64,000 bases of DNA. It comes from Anisakis pegreffii (Eukaryota > Nematoda > Chromadorea > Rhabditida > Anisakidae). This document shows, one piece after another, positions 13,201 through 22,208 of the stretch. The first letter of the stretch is position 1, and the number at the start of each line of letters is the position of its first letter. Where the stretch lies: contig JAPYMA010003062.1 in assembly GCA_035041965.1 (NCBI GenBank), positions 43,816 to 107,815 on the forward strand, in the 5' to 3' direction. Below the pieces are notes generated by a model. The model was not told the DNA's origin. It saw only the letters and a list, made by a program, of their open reading frames with translations, and did no database searches. Both the position numbers and the translations under genes were made by a program.

Positions 13201-16200
13201 TACTTACTGATTTCTGCGGAACATTCATCTCACTTTCTGATAGAAAGGCGTTTTCTAGCAGACCTCAGGAACCTCAGGAATTGATGTAGTTTTTTTGCAG
13301 ACTGATATCATGCAGAATAGGTTTTTTTCAATAATGTCGTCTACTTGAACACTTTAATAATAGCATCATCTATACCGCAAAAAACAATAAAAAATTTCTT
13401 GACTGAAATGCGCTGATCTCTTCGAATTGCTACTTATATGACTTTGACTGTTGAAAACTCAATAAAAGTTACATCGCAATTTAAGGTGAGCTTCCGTCCA
13501 TACAAAAATCGTTCCTATATGGCCGTCAAACTTGAACAACCGAGCACATTTGTTGTGTTCAAATATGTTGCATATGATTATACGGCTGGCCGATGGGTGG
13601 AGAAGGACAAAAATACGATTCGAGTGGAAATTGACGGTAGAACTCAGACGCGATATCTGGATGGATGGCATCGAATCGAGCTGAGTGTGTCGGCTGGTGG
13701 TCGAGCCAGTAGACAGCTTGAATCTGGAATGTATTTCACGATCAGTAATCGAGGCGGTGAAATGGATCAGCTTAGGAAGCAACCCATCAATGAGCTGAAT
13801 GAAAATAAGTTCGTTTCTGCTCTTATCTTGATCTGAAAGAGTACATCTGAAGTTTTTTGGATTTTCCGCAAAAATTTCGTTGGATTTTCCGCAAAAACAC
13901 TCCGTTTCGTGAATGGTATTAATTGTAAGTGATAATACAACTGAATGTTCAGTTTCGAACGACTTGGATGGTATCGCAAAGATGCGAGTGGACACTTCGG
14001 TGTTCGGAACGGTAAAGTGAAAATCCAGAAGATCCATTTGGCGAAGGTGGATAATTGTAAGGAACAGAGATCACAGAGTTACTTGGATGCACACCACTAC
14101 GTGGACATGAACGATCCTGAGGTAAACTGATCGCCATTCACGCCGTTTTGATTGCTGTTCTTAAATCAGTCACTGCTATCTTATCATTTCAATTGCTACC
14201 AACTTATCACGGTCTCAACTTGAGGCTTTGTAACAAAGACATCTCAAAATCTTTTCGAGATTCGCCTGAAATCGCACACTGTTATGGATGTAATTACCGA
14301 ACCTTTGTTTTCAATAGATCTAAGCATTCACTTAGTAATTGTCTTTTACTTTCCAACAATGTACGGCCTTCCCTTAGAATACTTGGAATTTTCGCTCAAA
14401 GTGAGCTAAAATTATATCTTCATCATGGATTTCGTTAACATTTCGTTGAGAATCCGTTTTGCTTTCATATTTTACAAAAGCTTCACATTGAACGTCCATA
14501 TAACTTCATATGCGTAATGCCTGGAAACCACATACTTATCATGCATCGCAGATACAACAGTGATATGGCTTCTCATTGGTTATGCTTGGAAATTTCACTG
14601 GAATTTGTAAAGTTTCAGAATCCGGAAAGATTCTCACTGGAGGATTCTGTTGAGCACATCTACCCGTGGATTCGTAGTGCACAAGTTGTTGATGGATCAG
14701 CTCGTCAAGCTATCGTCGTACATTCAGAAGGCACCAATCTGGAAGTGATTCTTCAGGTGACATCTTAAATCGCTTGTAAACTTTATATCTTAAAGTGTCA
14801 TTTTTGAACTGAATCCACGCGTTTTTAAAATCCAACAAGCTTTCACAATATTTTATTAGAATTTACATATTCGATATGGCCTTTCTTCATTTGCGGTCTT
14901 GAATGCATCGTTTAAGAGGTGTTTCATGCTAATTCAGTGGTTCTCATAGGGATGAAATTACCCATTGTGGATAATTTGGAGGTGTGAAATCACATCCATT
15001 TGTCAATAAATGGCGTTCTAACAAGGTTTTCATTCTTTTCCATGCTCTCACAATCGCTCTCATAGCTTTTATCACCAAAAGTGTTTTCTTTTGGTAATTT
15101 CTCATTCATTTTACTCAACAGTTAAATTCAAATTCTCATTCCATCGAATACACTCTATAAATAATCATTTGACTGTCGAACGTTGCTGAGCGATTCAGTT
15201 CGATTGTTGTATTGTTGATTTCGACTGTCAACATCGTCAACGCACCCAGTAAATAGTATATGCTACAGAATGAGAAATTGATTCGAGCTGTGAAGTGAAA
15301 TGAAACGAAGTGAATGAGAAAAGCTCATGAAGAGAATGATATTCGCATGCAATAGCTATGAGAGCGAATACAACACGTCTGAAAAGAATGAGAATTCATC
15401 TAAATCAGTTTGAAGTGAGCGTGTCACAGACAATAGCTTTTCATGTAAACAAAATCAATTGCAATAATGAACAATCAAAACCAACTGCACATTGCAGGTT
15501 CATGATCGCTCTGCGGCTCTATCATTCCTTCATGATTTCTCGAAACTTGACGATTTCACCGGAACAATAATTGTCGACTTCAAATCAAATCGCTACTTCA
15601 ACTTGACCGTCTATAATGCTACCGGAATCATTCATGGTATTGTCAAACGAACAGTGGATCGTGGCAGTCCGGAGGACTTTTCGTAAGTTTTCATAATGCT
15701 CACTCAATAATTAAACATTTCACCAGATCTAAACAATAGTTTGTCCATCTGAATCAATTTTCATCCAAAAGTTTGATCGCTGAACGTCTTTAAAGATCAT
15801 TATTGATCTGCTGATATACTATGATAATTTATAAATTAGTTGTATGCATTTATTCAAGGATGCTAAACTAACGTAGTCGCACTTGGTAATCAGATTCTTG
15901 AGTTTAAAGATTTGTTAACGATGTTGAAAGATATTTTCTCAGTCTTGATTCAGTGAATCTTTTGGTTGTGAAGTAATTTTACTGAGCATATATCATCATT
16001 CAGTGAAATGCAGCAAATGAGTAGCAAAGTTCACTGATTCCAGATTCACCACATACATCGACGATCTGCGGAGTGCGAATAAAACCGTGATTGTTCCACT
16101 GCCCGCTATGGTGGGTGGAGGCGATCGCCTCATCTGCTTAAGAGCCGATGATGAGCGACCTCAGACTGAAGTCTGTCGAATCGTGCCGTTCCGAGAGGAG

Positions 16201-16804
16201 CCTCTTGAGGTGAGAACTTCACTGGATTTCCTTCGAAAACGCTAAAATTTTCCGAAATTTCTTCATGAGTTCCCTTGTCGTCCTATGAGAATTTCACATT
16301 TTCTCCTTAGAACCTGTGCTGCTTCCATGAATGCTCATCAGATTTCTCGATGTTTACTAAATGTTCTTGTTTAAACGAGAATTTCTCTCTAATGTTCATG
16401 GAAATCTTAGTACTTCCTTGATATTCTTAATTGGAAATTTATCATTTCATCACGGAATTTTTGGATTTCAGATCAATTTACTGGAGAACACATGGAAAGA
16501 ACTGGAGGGGCACTGCGCGGAGTGTAATAAAATCACCGTAAATGGATTTTTAACGAATCTAAACCCACTGAACTGGGTTAGCGGTGTCTCATCGTTGAGC
16601 AACTTCATCATGATGGTCTCTGATATGTTGGTCTATTTATTCATGTTAATAGTTGTGTATTTCATTTTAACAAGGTGTTTGCTGCCATTGTGCAGGTGTG
16701 GCCTATGTCCATCGCATACGTTGCTGAATTGTTGTTCAGCAAAAACTAAAGGCTCCAACTCACACAAACACTGTAGGCATTCTAAAGAGGTTCAGTACGC
16801 CTGA
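10064..16804 (+). CDS. aff-1/eff-1: EFF-1/AFF-1-family cell-cell fusogen, ten exons, with in-frame stops in exon 2
   Basis: Members of this family are type I membrane glycoproteins with a class II viral-fusion-protein-like fold that fuse plasma membranes when present on both cells (family knowledge). Ten exons (10064-10250, 10951-11338, 11872-12064, 12512-12595, 13486-13808, 13953-14121, 14619-14756, 15498-15682, 16044-16209, 16472-16804) join in phase to 721 codons plus stop. Seen: signal peptide (about 1-23); VSTSCICDCDP in exon 3; a Cys-rich exon 4; sequons at N69, N75, N292, N529, N534 and N568; HCAEC at 625-629; one membrane helix at about 656-677; a 43-residue Cys-rich tail. The identification rests on remembered family features, not an alignment. 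The short tail leans to AFF-1; the length exceeds C. elegans EFF-1 (658 aa) and AFF-1 (589 aa) as I recall them. Codons 123 and 126 are stops, so this copy may be broken, mis-sequenced or differently spliced there. Confidence 0.7.
10951..11338 (+). CDS. Fusogen exon 2, interrupted by TAA and TGA
   Basis: It opens after TTTCTCCAG with the two bases that exon 1 requires and ends at AATAA|GTAGGT with the two bases that exon 3 requires, so both ends support a single reading frame. That frame holds sequons (NMT, NVS) and extracellular-looking sequence such as VEIFLVSHEMGRLNRCRMNS and, later, NIHIGLGSTVCFRIDNG. In the same frame TAA lies at 11130-11132 and TGA at 11139-11141. The other two frames are also closed close by. 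The region may be two exons around a short intron, a real lesion, or a sequence error. Confidence 0.6.
11872..12064 (+). CDS. Fusogen exon 3: Cys-rich segment
   Basis: It opens after CTCGTTTCAG and ends at CCACG|GTATGT in phase 0. It reads APEQGWLHTLTLTQLEHHHP and on to HYEFAIPEVSTSCICDCDP, then two further Cys (VCSAR, ATCNH). The closely spaced Cys motif is the best family marker in the N-terminal half. Confidence 0.8.
12512..12595 (+). CDS. Fusogen exon 4: short Cys-rich exon
   Basis: Twenty-eight codons in phase 0 at both ends, between ATCTTCAG and GTGAG|GTAAGC. It reads DTSCYRTFHASQSDAGCAPG and ends SKLCCE: four Cys in 28 residues, presumably disulphide-bonded in the ectodomain. Confidence 0.8.
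13486..13808 (+). CDS. Fusogen exon 5: large ectodomain exon
   Basis: About 107 codons including VSFRPYKNRSYMAVKLEQPS, FKYVAYDYTAGRWVEKDKN and IRVEIDGRTQTRYLDGWHR, a beta-rich, highly non-random segment. Phase 0 at the start is forced by exon 4 and leaves only TTAAG|GTGAGC as acceptor, which is unusual. The donor GAAAATAA|GTTCGT is weak, but the two left-over bases join exon 6 to give NELNENNFERLGWYRK without a break. Confidence 0.8.
13857..13897. repeat. Tandem duplication in fusogen intron 5
   Basis: TTGGATTTTCCGCAAAAA occurs at 13857 and again at 13880 (23-bp period), just downstream of the exon 5 donor. Confidence 0.8.
13953..14121 (+). CDS. Fusogen exon 6
   Basis: It starts after ATGTTCAG with one base completing the split Asn codon and ends at CTGAG|GTAAAC in phase 0. 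It reads FERLGWYRKDASGHFGVRNG, then AKVDNCKEQRSQSYLDAHHY. It holds one Cys. Confidence 0.8.
14619..14756 (+). CDS. Fusogen exon 7
   Basis: Forty-six codons, phase 0 at both ends, between AAGTTTCAG and CTTCAG|GTGACA. It reads NPERFSLEDSVEHIYPWIRS and later AIVVHSEGTNLEVILQ. The following intron carries foldback repeat copy A. Confidence 0.8.
15023..15473. mobile_element. Foldback (MITE-like) repeat, copy A, inside fusogen intron 7
   Basis: About 450 bp clearly similar along its whole length to 28331-28790. Inverted arms lie at 15027-15067 and 15354-15394: a 14-nt core (AGCTATGAGAGCGA) and an 11-nt core (GAAAAGAATGA) match exactly between the arms, with a diverged 13-nt stretch between them. 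Interior segments are also loosely complementary. There is no open reading frame, so a non-autonomous element is the likely reading. Its right edge lies about 24 bp before the exon 8 boundary at 15498. Copies differ at many positions, so the insertion is old. Confidence 0.7.
15498..15682 (+). CDS. Fusogen exon 8
   Basis: It starts after ATTGCAG and ends at TTTTC|GTAAGT with two bases over. It includes VHDRSAALSFLHDFSKLDDF and two sequons (NLT, NAT) in a hydrophobic/polar alternating segment typical of beta strands. Confidence 0.8.
16044..16209 (+). CDS. Fusogen exon 9
   Basis: It starts after GATTCCAG with the one base needed and ends at TTGAG|GTGAGA in phase 0. It reads FTTYIDDLRSANKTVIVPLP and RLICLRADDERPQTEVCRIV, with two Cys and a sequon (NKT). 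Confidence 0.8.
16472..16804 (+). CDS. Fusogen exon 10: stem, membrane helix and tail
   Basis: It starts after TGGATTTCAG and reads INLLENTWKELEGHCAECNK, a stem (LNPLNWVSGVSSLSNF), a roughly 22-residue membrane helix (IMMVSDMLVYLFMLIVVYFI region) and then RCLLPLCRCGLCP and CC, ending EVQYA and TGA at 16802-16804. Seven Cys in the 43-residue tail suggest palmitoylation or metal/disulphide use at the inner leaflet; this is inference. Confidence 0.85.
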   Translation: MNLLENTWKELEGHCAECNKITVNGFLTNLNPLNWVSGVSSLSNFIMMVSDMLVYLFMLIVVYFILTRCLLPLCRCGLCPSHTLLNCCSAKTKGSNSHKHCRHSKEVQYA

Positions 16805-18854
16805 GGTGTGCCACTTAATTTTTTGCGAGTGTTTCTCAGGCATTGCTGCTGGGCTGTTCAGAGTGTAGCGTTATCGATTCACTTCATATATTTATCCGGT
16901 AATATTCACTGAATTAATCTGTTTTAGAATGCAAAATCATGCACTCAGTCAAAATTCATTAGTTTCTGCATTTCAATTTGAAATATTCAGAAGCTTATCG
17001 GTTGTTCTCAAAGGACCGTCTGTCTGCATGTCTTTAAGAGATAGGATTTTTAACAATTTAGGCTTTTAGTTGTTTTTATTCTTCGATCGACCCGACCACT
17101 AACATTGTGATAACTTTTTTCTGTTATAATACGTATTAATTATATTTGATTTTGTTTATATTTGTTTAGCTTCTACGCGGCGAACGACTCTTATCGTTTG
17201 ATAAATTAAGATTTCAATTGCGAGAATGCGAATTGTTTGAGTAATTTGAATTATTTCTTGACAATTTTTGCTGATGCGCAGTTGGGATGGGTGAATTCTT
17301 AAACCAGTTTCGATGTTCAAGTGAGATAAGAGGCAGATTTTTGGATGGAGAGACGAAATTTGCGTAGATTGGAAACAAATTCTGAAGAGTAGTCGACGTA
17401 AGTGTGTAGAAATTAGGATTGTATCTTAAGGCATTTTGTTGCATTTGTGTTTCATTTTATTTTGTATATAAGTGAATATTCGAGTGAATGTGATGATGTG
17501 ATGATTCTTTATTTCAGTATTACTTTTTGTTGATGATTCGTTTGGTTGTTGTTTTTGTTGTTACTGATGCCATTTTATTTGTTTTGTTTGATCGGTTTGA
17601 TCAATCAAGGAATGAATAGTCCTTAGACGATCATTAGGAAATTCGAACGATGATCATTTTGAGAATTTTGCAATTTTGAAGATTTCTCTCTCTCAAAAAA
17701 AGTCGCCATTAATAACTTTCGGTGAAATTTTCTGCTGAAAAATCTATTTTTCACTGATTCAGAGAAGTTCTCCATTTTTCTTGTAAATTTCCGAATAATT
17801 CGAACTGGCAAGTCCTTCCCAAATCGTTTTTTAATCACTAATGCGGGTATTGTTCATGTATTATTATTTGTGCTTGCATGTTGATATTACGTTGTAATTT
17901 TGTTATTGACACGATAATCGTAATAATATTTAAAATGTATCATATGATATTAATGAATATGTTCATATATGTAACACATGTGTTTATGTATTAATTGTGA
18001 AATTGATTCTAATGAACGAGCAATAATGTAATGTAAAATTTGTAATCAATTGATTCTATTGTCTCAATTCGTTTCTGTGATGATTTTACCACGTGGAAGT
18101 GCTGTGCCTTCTTCTTCTGTTTTCGAGACTTTCGTTTATTCAATATGCGCCATTCTTTTTTTCGCATTAGTAATGTTTCGTAAATTATTCAGTTTTCTAT
18201 TGTTCTGTCGTCTTCGAATGATGTGATGATCACTATTTGAGTGAATTATTGTGCCAAGTAGTATGTGAATCTTTATATTATATATTGTAGAATCTGTATG
18301 TTTCCATGCAATTAATAAATATTCTTCGCTATTGCATTCGAAATGTAACAATTCAATGCTCAATGCTCAATGCTGGAGCTTACAACGAAAGTAGTGAACG
18401 CTTAGAATTGGTGAGAATTTCCCATAGAGTTTCGCAATTTGTTTACTCGACTGAATGTTTGGTGTGTACACCACCAGGAGAGATAAATGATTAGGTGGAG
18501 ATATATGACTGGCTGATTTCATAAATCCAGATATCTCCGGTGATAACGTTCAGAAACAACTCAACAACAGAAGTTCTGAAATTTCGTGTACATTTCGGTA
18601 GCAATCAATGAGATTTTCAGAAAACTAAAAGCAAAATCAATCACTGAAAGAGTTTATTCGAATTGAATCGGTAAAAATGTCAACAAGCGGAAATCAAGAA
18701 AAAATGTTTGCATTACTAATTAAGCTGTCAAAATAACATATTTTTCGAAGTTAAATGGTTTCTGCATGTTGCTTTCCCAACATTAAATGCAGTAGATTCA
18801 GCAGAAATCTGGAATCTGACTTAGAACTAGCAATAGCTGTAACAGTGACCCATA
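16805..18854. other. Convergent intergenic region / 3' flank
   Basis: No coding exon is supported between the fusogen stop and the stop of the minus-strand gene. There is no AATAAA close behind the fusogen stop; the first one noticed on the + strand is near 18313. TTTATT at 18653-18658 is a candidate polyadenylation signal for the minus-strand gene. Confidence 0.5.
18653..18658 (-). terminator. Candidate polyadenylation signal of the small minus-strand gene
   Basis: AATAAA read on the minus strand, 197 nt past the predicted stop at 18855. Position is plausible; the motif is short and common in AT-rich DNA. Confidence 0.4.
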
Positions 18855-18940
18855 TCAACAATTCTCATTTTCCAATGACATCGACAAACGATGCAGCAGA
18901 TCCAGCTGGAGCGATGGACCAATTTGACGGTGGATGAGAG
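18855..18940 (-). CDS. Small secreted protein, exon 2
   Basis: It starts after AAATTTCAG with the two bases exon 1 needs and reads 27 codons plus TGA. It contains LIHRQIGPSLQLDLLHRLSM and ends ENENC, so the last residue is a Cys that could pair with Cys65 of exon 1. An extra exon in the intervening 0.9 kb cannot be excluded. Confidence 0.4.
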
Positions 18941-20056
18941 CTGAAATTTTTAAAGTATTTTAATTGGAAGCGAGAAAATTTGATATGTGATCCTCAAATG
19001 TGAGAATCTCATTTCAAGTGGAACGGATGAAAATTTGTTTGAATTCTCAAATGTTTTTCAAAAAACTGCCGTTTTCTTAAGAACGAAGAAGAAGCAAGCA
19101 CACCCCACACTGTGGTTACTGCAGTTCTGCAGCTCTTATGGACTAATAATTGATCTTCATTCAGACAAAATGATCGAAATTTGCCTGAGAGCTCCGAGGT
19201 TACTAAATATTTGCAAAGAGCTGAATTCTGTCCATCTCCGACATTAAACTGTATCCAAACTATCGTTCAAGCGGAAAATCTCGCAGATCAAATTCTTGCA
19301 GACTGATTGTCATGAGACAAAAGAACGAGCAATTACTTTCGTTAAGGAATCCCCCTCGGAAGCAGTTCTCTCTCTGTAATCGTAACCAATATTTCTCAGT
19401 GCTTTTTACGATAGATATATTAATTTACGATAGATCAATGTTTTTATGAACCTTTATGTTGAATGAATTATTTGCAGTAATTTACTCACGATCAGCAAAA
19501 AGGTTCCTAAAAACATAATTTATTCAGCAAAAGGTGCAATGCAAATTTGCGTTAAAATTCTCCCAAAATTTACATTTACACCGCAAAAATTTGCAAATAA
19601 TCGCTCTCAAGAGGATTTCTGTCTGTCAAGAACTCGATTAAACTTCTCATTCTCAGCAAACTCCCACAACTTTCTCGCAAAAAATCGTGGAAGTTATCGC
19701 TCCGCAACAAGAAAGCCTCTTAAAGAGTATTCGCTTTCAGCTTTTCAACTCCTCATGAATGCAGAATCGTCAATGTGTCAATAAAACACCCAAAGAGTAC
19801 CTCATAAGAATTGCAGTCAATTCGTCAGCTCTTCAGTAAAACATCACAAACCTTTCAGCAAACACCTCGCTCGTTGATTTACATCCAACAGCTTCTGAAT
19901 GCTATCCTGTATCAGAATATTCTCTAGATGAATCGACGGTCCAAGTTGTCTTTTGAAACGTGAATAACTCGAAACGACCAACGACATCTGTGCAAAAACT
20001 ACCATTGTTAGCAAGCACATTTTCTGCTTGGAAACCCAGAACTTGGATGAAGACAT
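18855..20056 (-). CDS. Small putative secreted protein, two exons (96 aa)
   Basis: Exons 20056-19852 and 18940-18855 join in phase to 96 residues. Seen: a short polar N-terminus, a hydrophobic core at about 13-28 (MCLLTMVVFAQMSLVV), then SSYSRFKR, whose Lys35-Arg36 is a possible proprotein-convertase site that would leave Gln37 at the new N-terminus. The rest is amphipathic and helical-looking (HLENILIQDSIQKLLDVNQR), with just two Cys (65 and 96) past the signal. The family is not recognised. Size, signal and dibasic site would suit a secreted peptide precursor or small effector-like protein, but that is inference. The ATG directly follows TTTTCAG, a typical setting for spliced-leader addition. 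The gene is convergent with the fusogen. The second exon is less certain than the first. Confidence 0.45.
19852..20056 (-). CDS. Small secreted protein, exon 1 with signal peptide
   Basis: The ATG at 20056 immediately follows GGTTTTCAG on the minus strand. Sixty-eight codons plus one base reach the donor GAAAG|GTTTGT. It carries the hydrophobic signal region and the R-F-K-R site described in the gene entry. Confidence 0.5.
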
Positions 20057-20235
20057 CTGAAAACCATATGAGAAGAATAATCTTCGCGAACAAAATCGCT
20101 AAATTCGAATGGAAAATATCGAGATAAAACTCCTATGCAAAGTTCACATAAACATAGAAACTTAAACACACGAACATTAAGTGGATTGGCCAGGCTATAA
20201 AACGTTTGTAACGTTGTTGGCCACATTTACGCCTT

Positions 20236-20288
20236 AATTTATGCCACCCCGCTGGCTTGCTCGCCTAGCCAGCGGGGTGGCATAAATT
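20236..20288. repeat. Perfect GC-rich hairpin, 22-bp arms and 9-nt loop
   Basis: Arms 20236-20257 and 20267-20288 are exact reverse complements (AATTTATGCCACCCCGCTGG plus CT), separated by TGCTCGCCT. The inner part is strongly GC-rich in AT-rich surroundings. It could be a very short foldback element, a palindromic insertion, or the stem of a structured RNA. No flanking gene explains it. Confidence 0.85.
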
Positions 20289-21941
20289 GAAGCTAACACA
20301 AAGTGCACGGAAGCTCACGAACATAACGGAGAAAATTACGCAAAGGAATGTACAACTGGAAAATAGTCGAACGTGCTTGCAACTTCATTAGCATATGCAT
20401 TCAGTTTCGTCCTGAAACTCTAACTCAAAAAACTCTTGCCATTAATAATCACGATGTTGAGAATAACATCAGCTCACGTCATTCAGACAGAGTGAATCAC
20501 TGTTAGACTCTCTTAGACACTTGTACTCAAAACGCCATCTCATACTCGAATCATGAATGAAACGAGGCGATATCTTCTGAACCGTTCAACGCGGCGGACA
20601 ACATACTTATTCGCATGCTCGTCAAAAATGAACGATAACATACGAATGGATCTGACTTTAAATGTGATTTCAACAATAGATTTGCGCATGAATAGCTTAG
20701 GTGAACGCCTGTGAAAGGTTCATTAGGTTAAAATGTATGAGAGGAGAGGATGATGTTCCTTTCATTTTTTCGTTATATTCCTCAAAAACGCCTCTTTTTC
20801 CTCATATTCCCAGAACATCGGAATCTCATTCATTCACTAATTAATTATTGAGACTTTCTCACTTCAACGCTTTCAAAACTGCTCAATGATCTATTTTTGC
20901 GGAGTTGTTAAATTTCAATGGCGATGAACTATGAGCGAAGACTGATTATAGGAAATACAATATGTTTGAGGCATTAGTTTAAGAGGCTTTCACTTGCAAT
21001 TAGCCATCATTCAAAGTGCTTATCCATCTACCGTATCAGTAATATTCATATGCAACGAAGATTTCTCACTGCTTTCATCGCAGATCCGAAAAAACCTCGA
21101 AATGTCCTTAATTAATGCACTAATACTGAAATGTACTTGAGCTAGTTAAATTCTGAAAAAAATTCTGATGTTTCCAAAAAAATGGCATTTTCAAACAGAG
21201 TAGGAAATGTCTTCAATTTTTCAAGATGATCAAAATCTGTGGAATGAGCAATCAGCAATATGAAAATCACAACCAAAAAATTCCTCTTCAATGATTTGCT
21301 TAAATTATGCAAGCAAAACCACCCATGTATGGGAGGACAATGACTGAACCATTCTGAATTGAATACAACAAGAAATCAGAAGGCTGGTGGATTCACATAT
21401 TAGTGCGTGTGAAGAGGGCTCACTCCGAGAAACTGAGAGCTCAGAGAGCATCGACTTAGAATGATCTTAACCGGGACCAGTTCACCTCAACGGAACACAC
21501 AATCTGCTAATCGCACTAGAAATAACCCTTAAATTAGTCCACTTCTGACATTCCCAGAATGGAACTGAAGACAATAGTAATAAATTAGTGCCTTTGATGG
21601 CTGTTTATGATCACACAGACTTGTAAGTTGCGGGAAGAGAGAAGAGTCGAGGACTGAGAAAATTTTTTACCTCGAAAATGTGGCTGCTTTCAAAAAAGTT
21701 GGAGAATGAGACCGGCAAACGGGAACAGTCTCCGAAATTCCCCGTTTTCCGCAATGTGATAAGACTGACCGAACCATTCATTCATTAATTTAAGTTCTAG
21801 AAATACTCACAAATCTATGGACAATTGTTACATGGAAAGGCGTCTGCTAAGGCAGTCGCATCGAAATAAATATTGCCCAGTTCAGTCGATCATTTCATGA
21901 GAGTAGCACGCACATATGAAACCATGCAATTGTGTGATTAA

Positions 21942-22205
21942 TTAAAAATGAGCGTGTGAATAAACATCCAAATAACTAAAGCTCATCAACATATTGAAGC
22001 TTAACGAACTTAGCAAACGACGAACTGCAACCGGGGATTTGATGAAAGAAAACTCCGAAATTTGCGAATCGACCGTTTGGCACTGACGAAATGAACTGAT
22101 ATCATCGAACAGACCTCCTGAACTTATATCTATTTCTCTCGATCGGTGGTCGATGACAATTTGGGATTTGGAGTGCGTCACGGCCCAAGTTGCCTTTCGT
22201 TTAGG
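21942..22205 (-). CDS. Weak candidate coding exon
   Basis: An open frame from an ATG near 22205 reads MPKRKATWAVTHSKSQIVID and about 50 further residues of mixed, coding-like composition, richer in GC than the flanks. No clear acceptor lies before it and no strong donor ends it. The family is not recognised. It may be a first exon of an otherwise unseen minus-strand gene or a chance frame. Confidence 0.2.
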   Translation of the reverse strand, partial: PKRKATWAVTHSKSQIVIDHRSREIDISSGGLFDDISSFRQCQTVDSQISEFSFIKSPVAVRRLLSSLSFNMLMSFSYLDVYSHAHF

Positions 22206-22208
22206 CAT

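Noticed and set aside
13459..14037. 192-codon open frame on the minus strand.
   Set aside because: It is antisense to fusogen exons 5 and 6, whose plus-strand reading has matching splice sites and phase.
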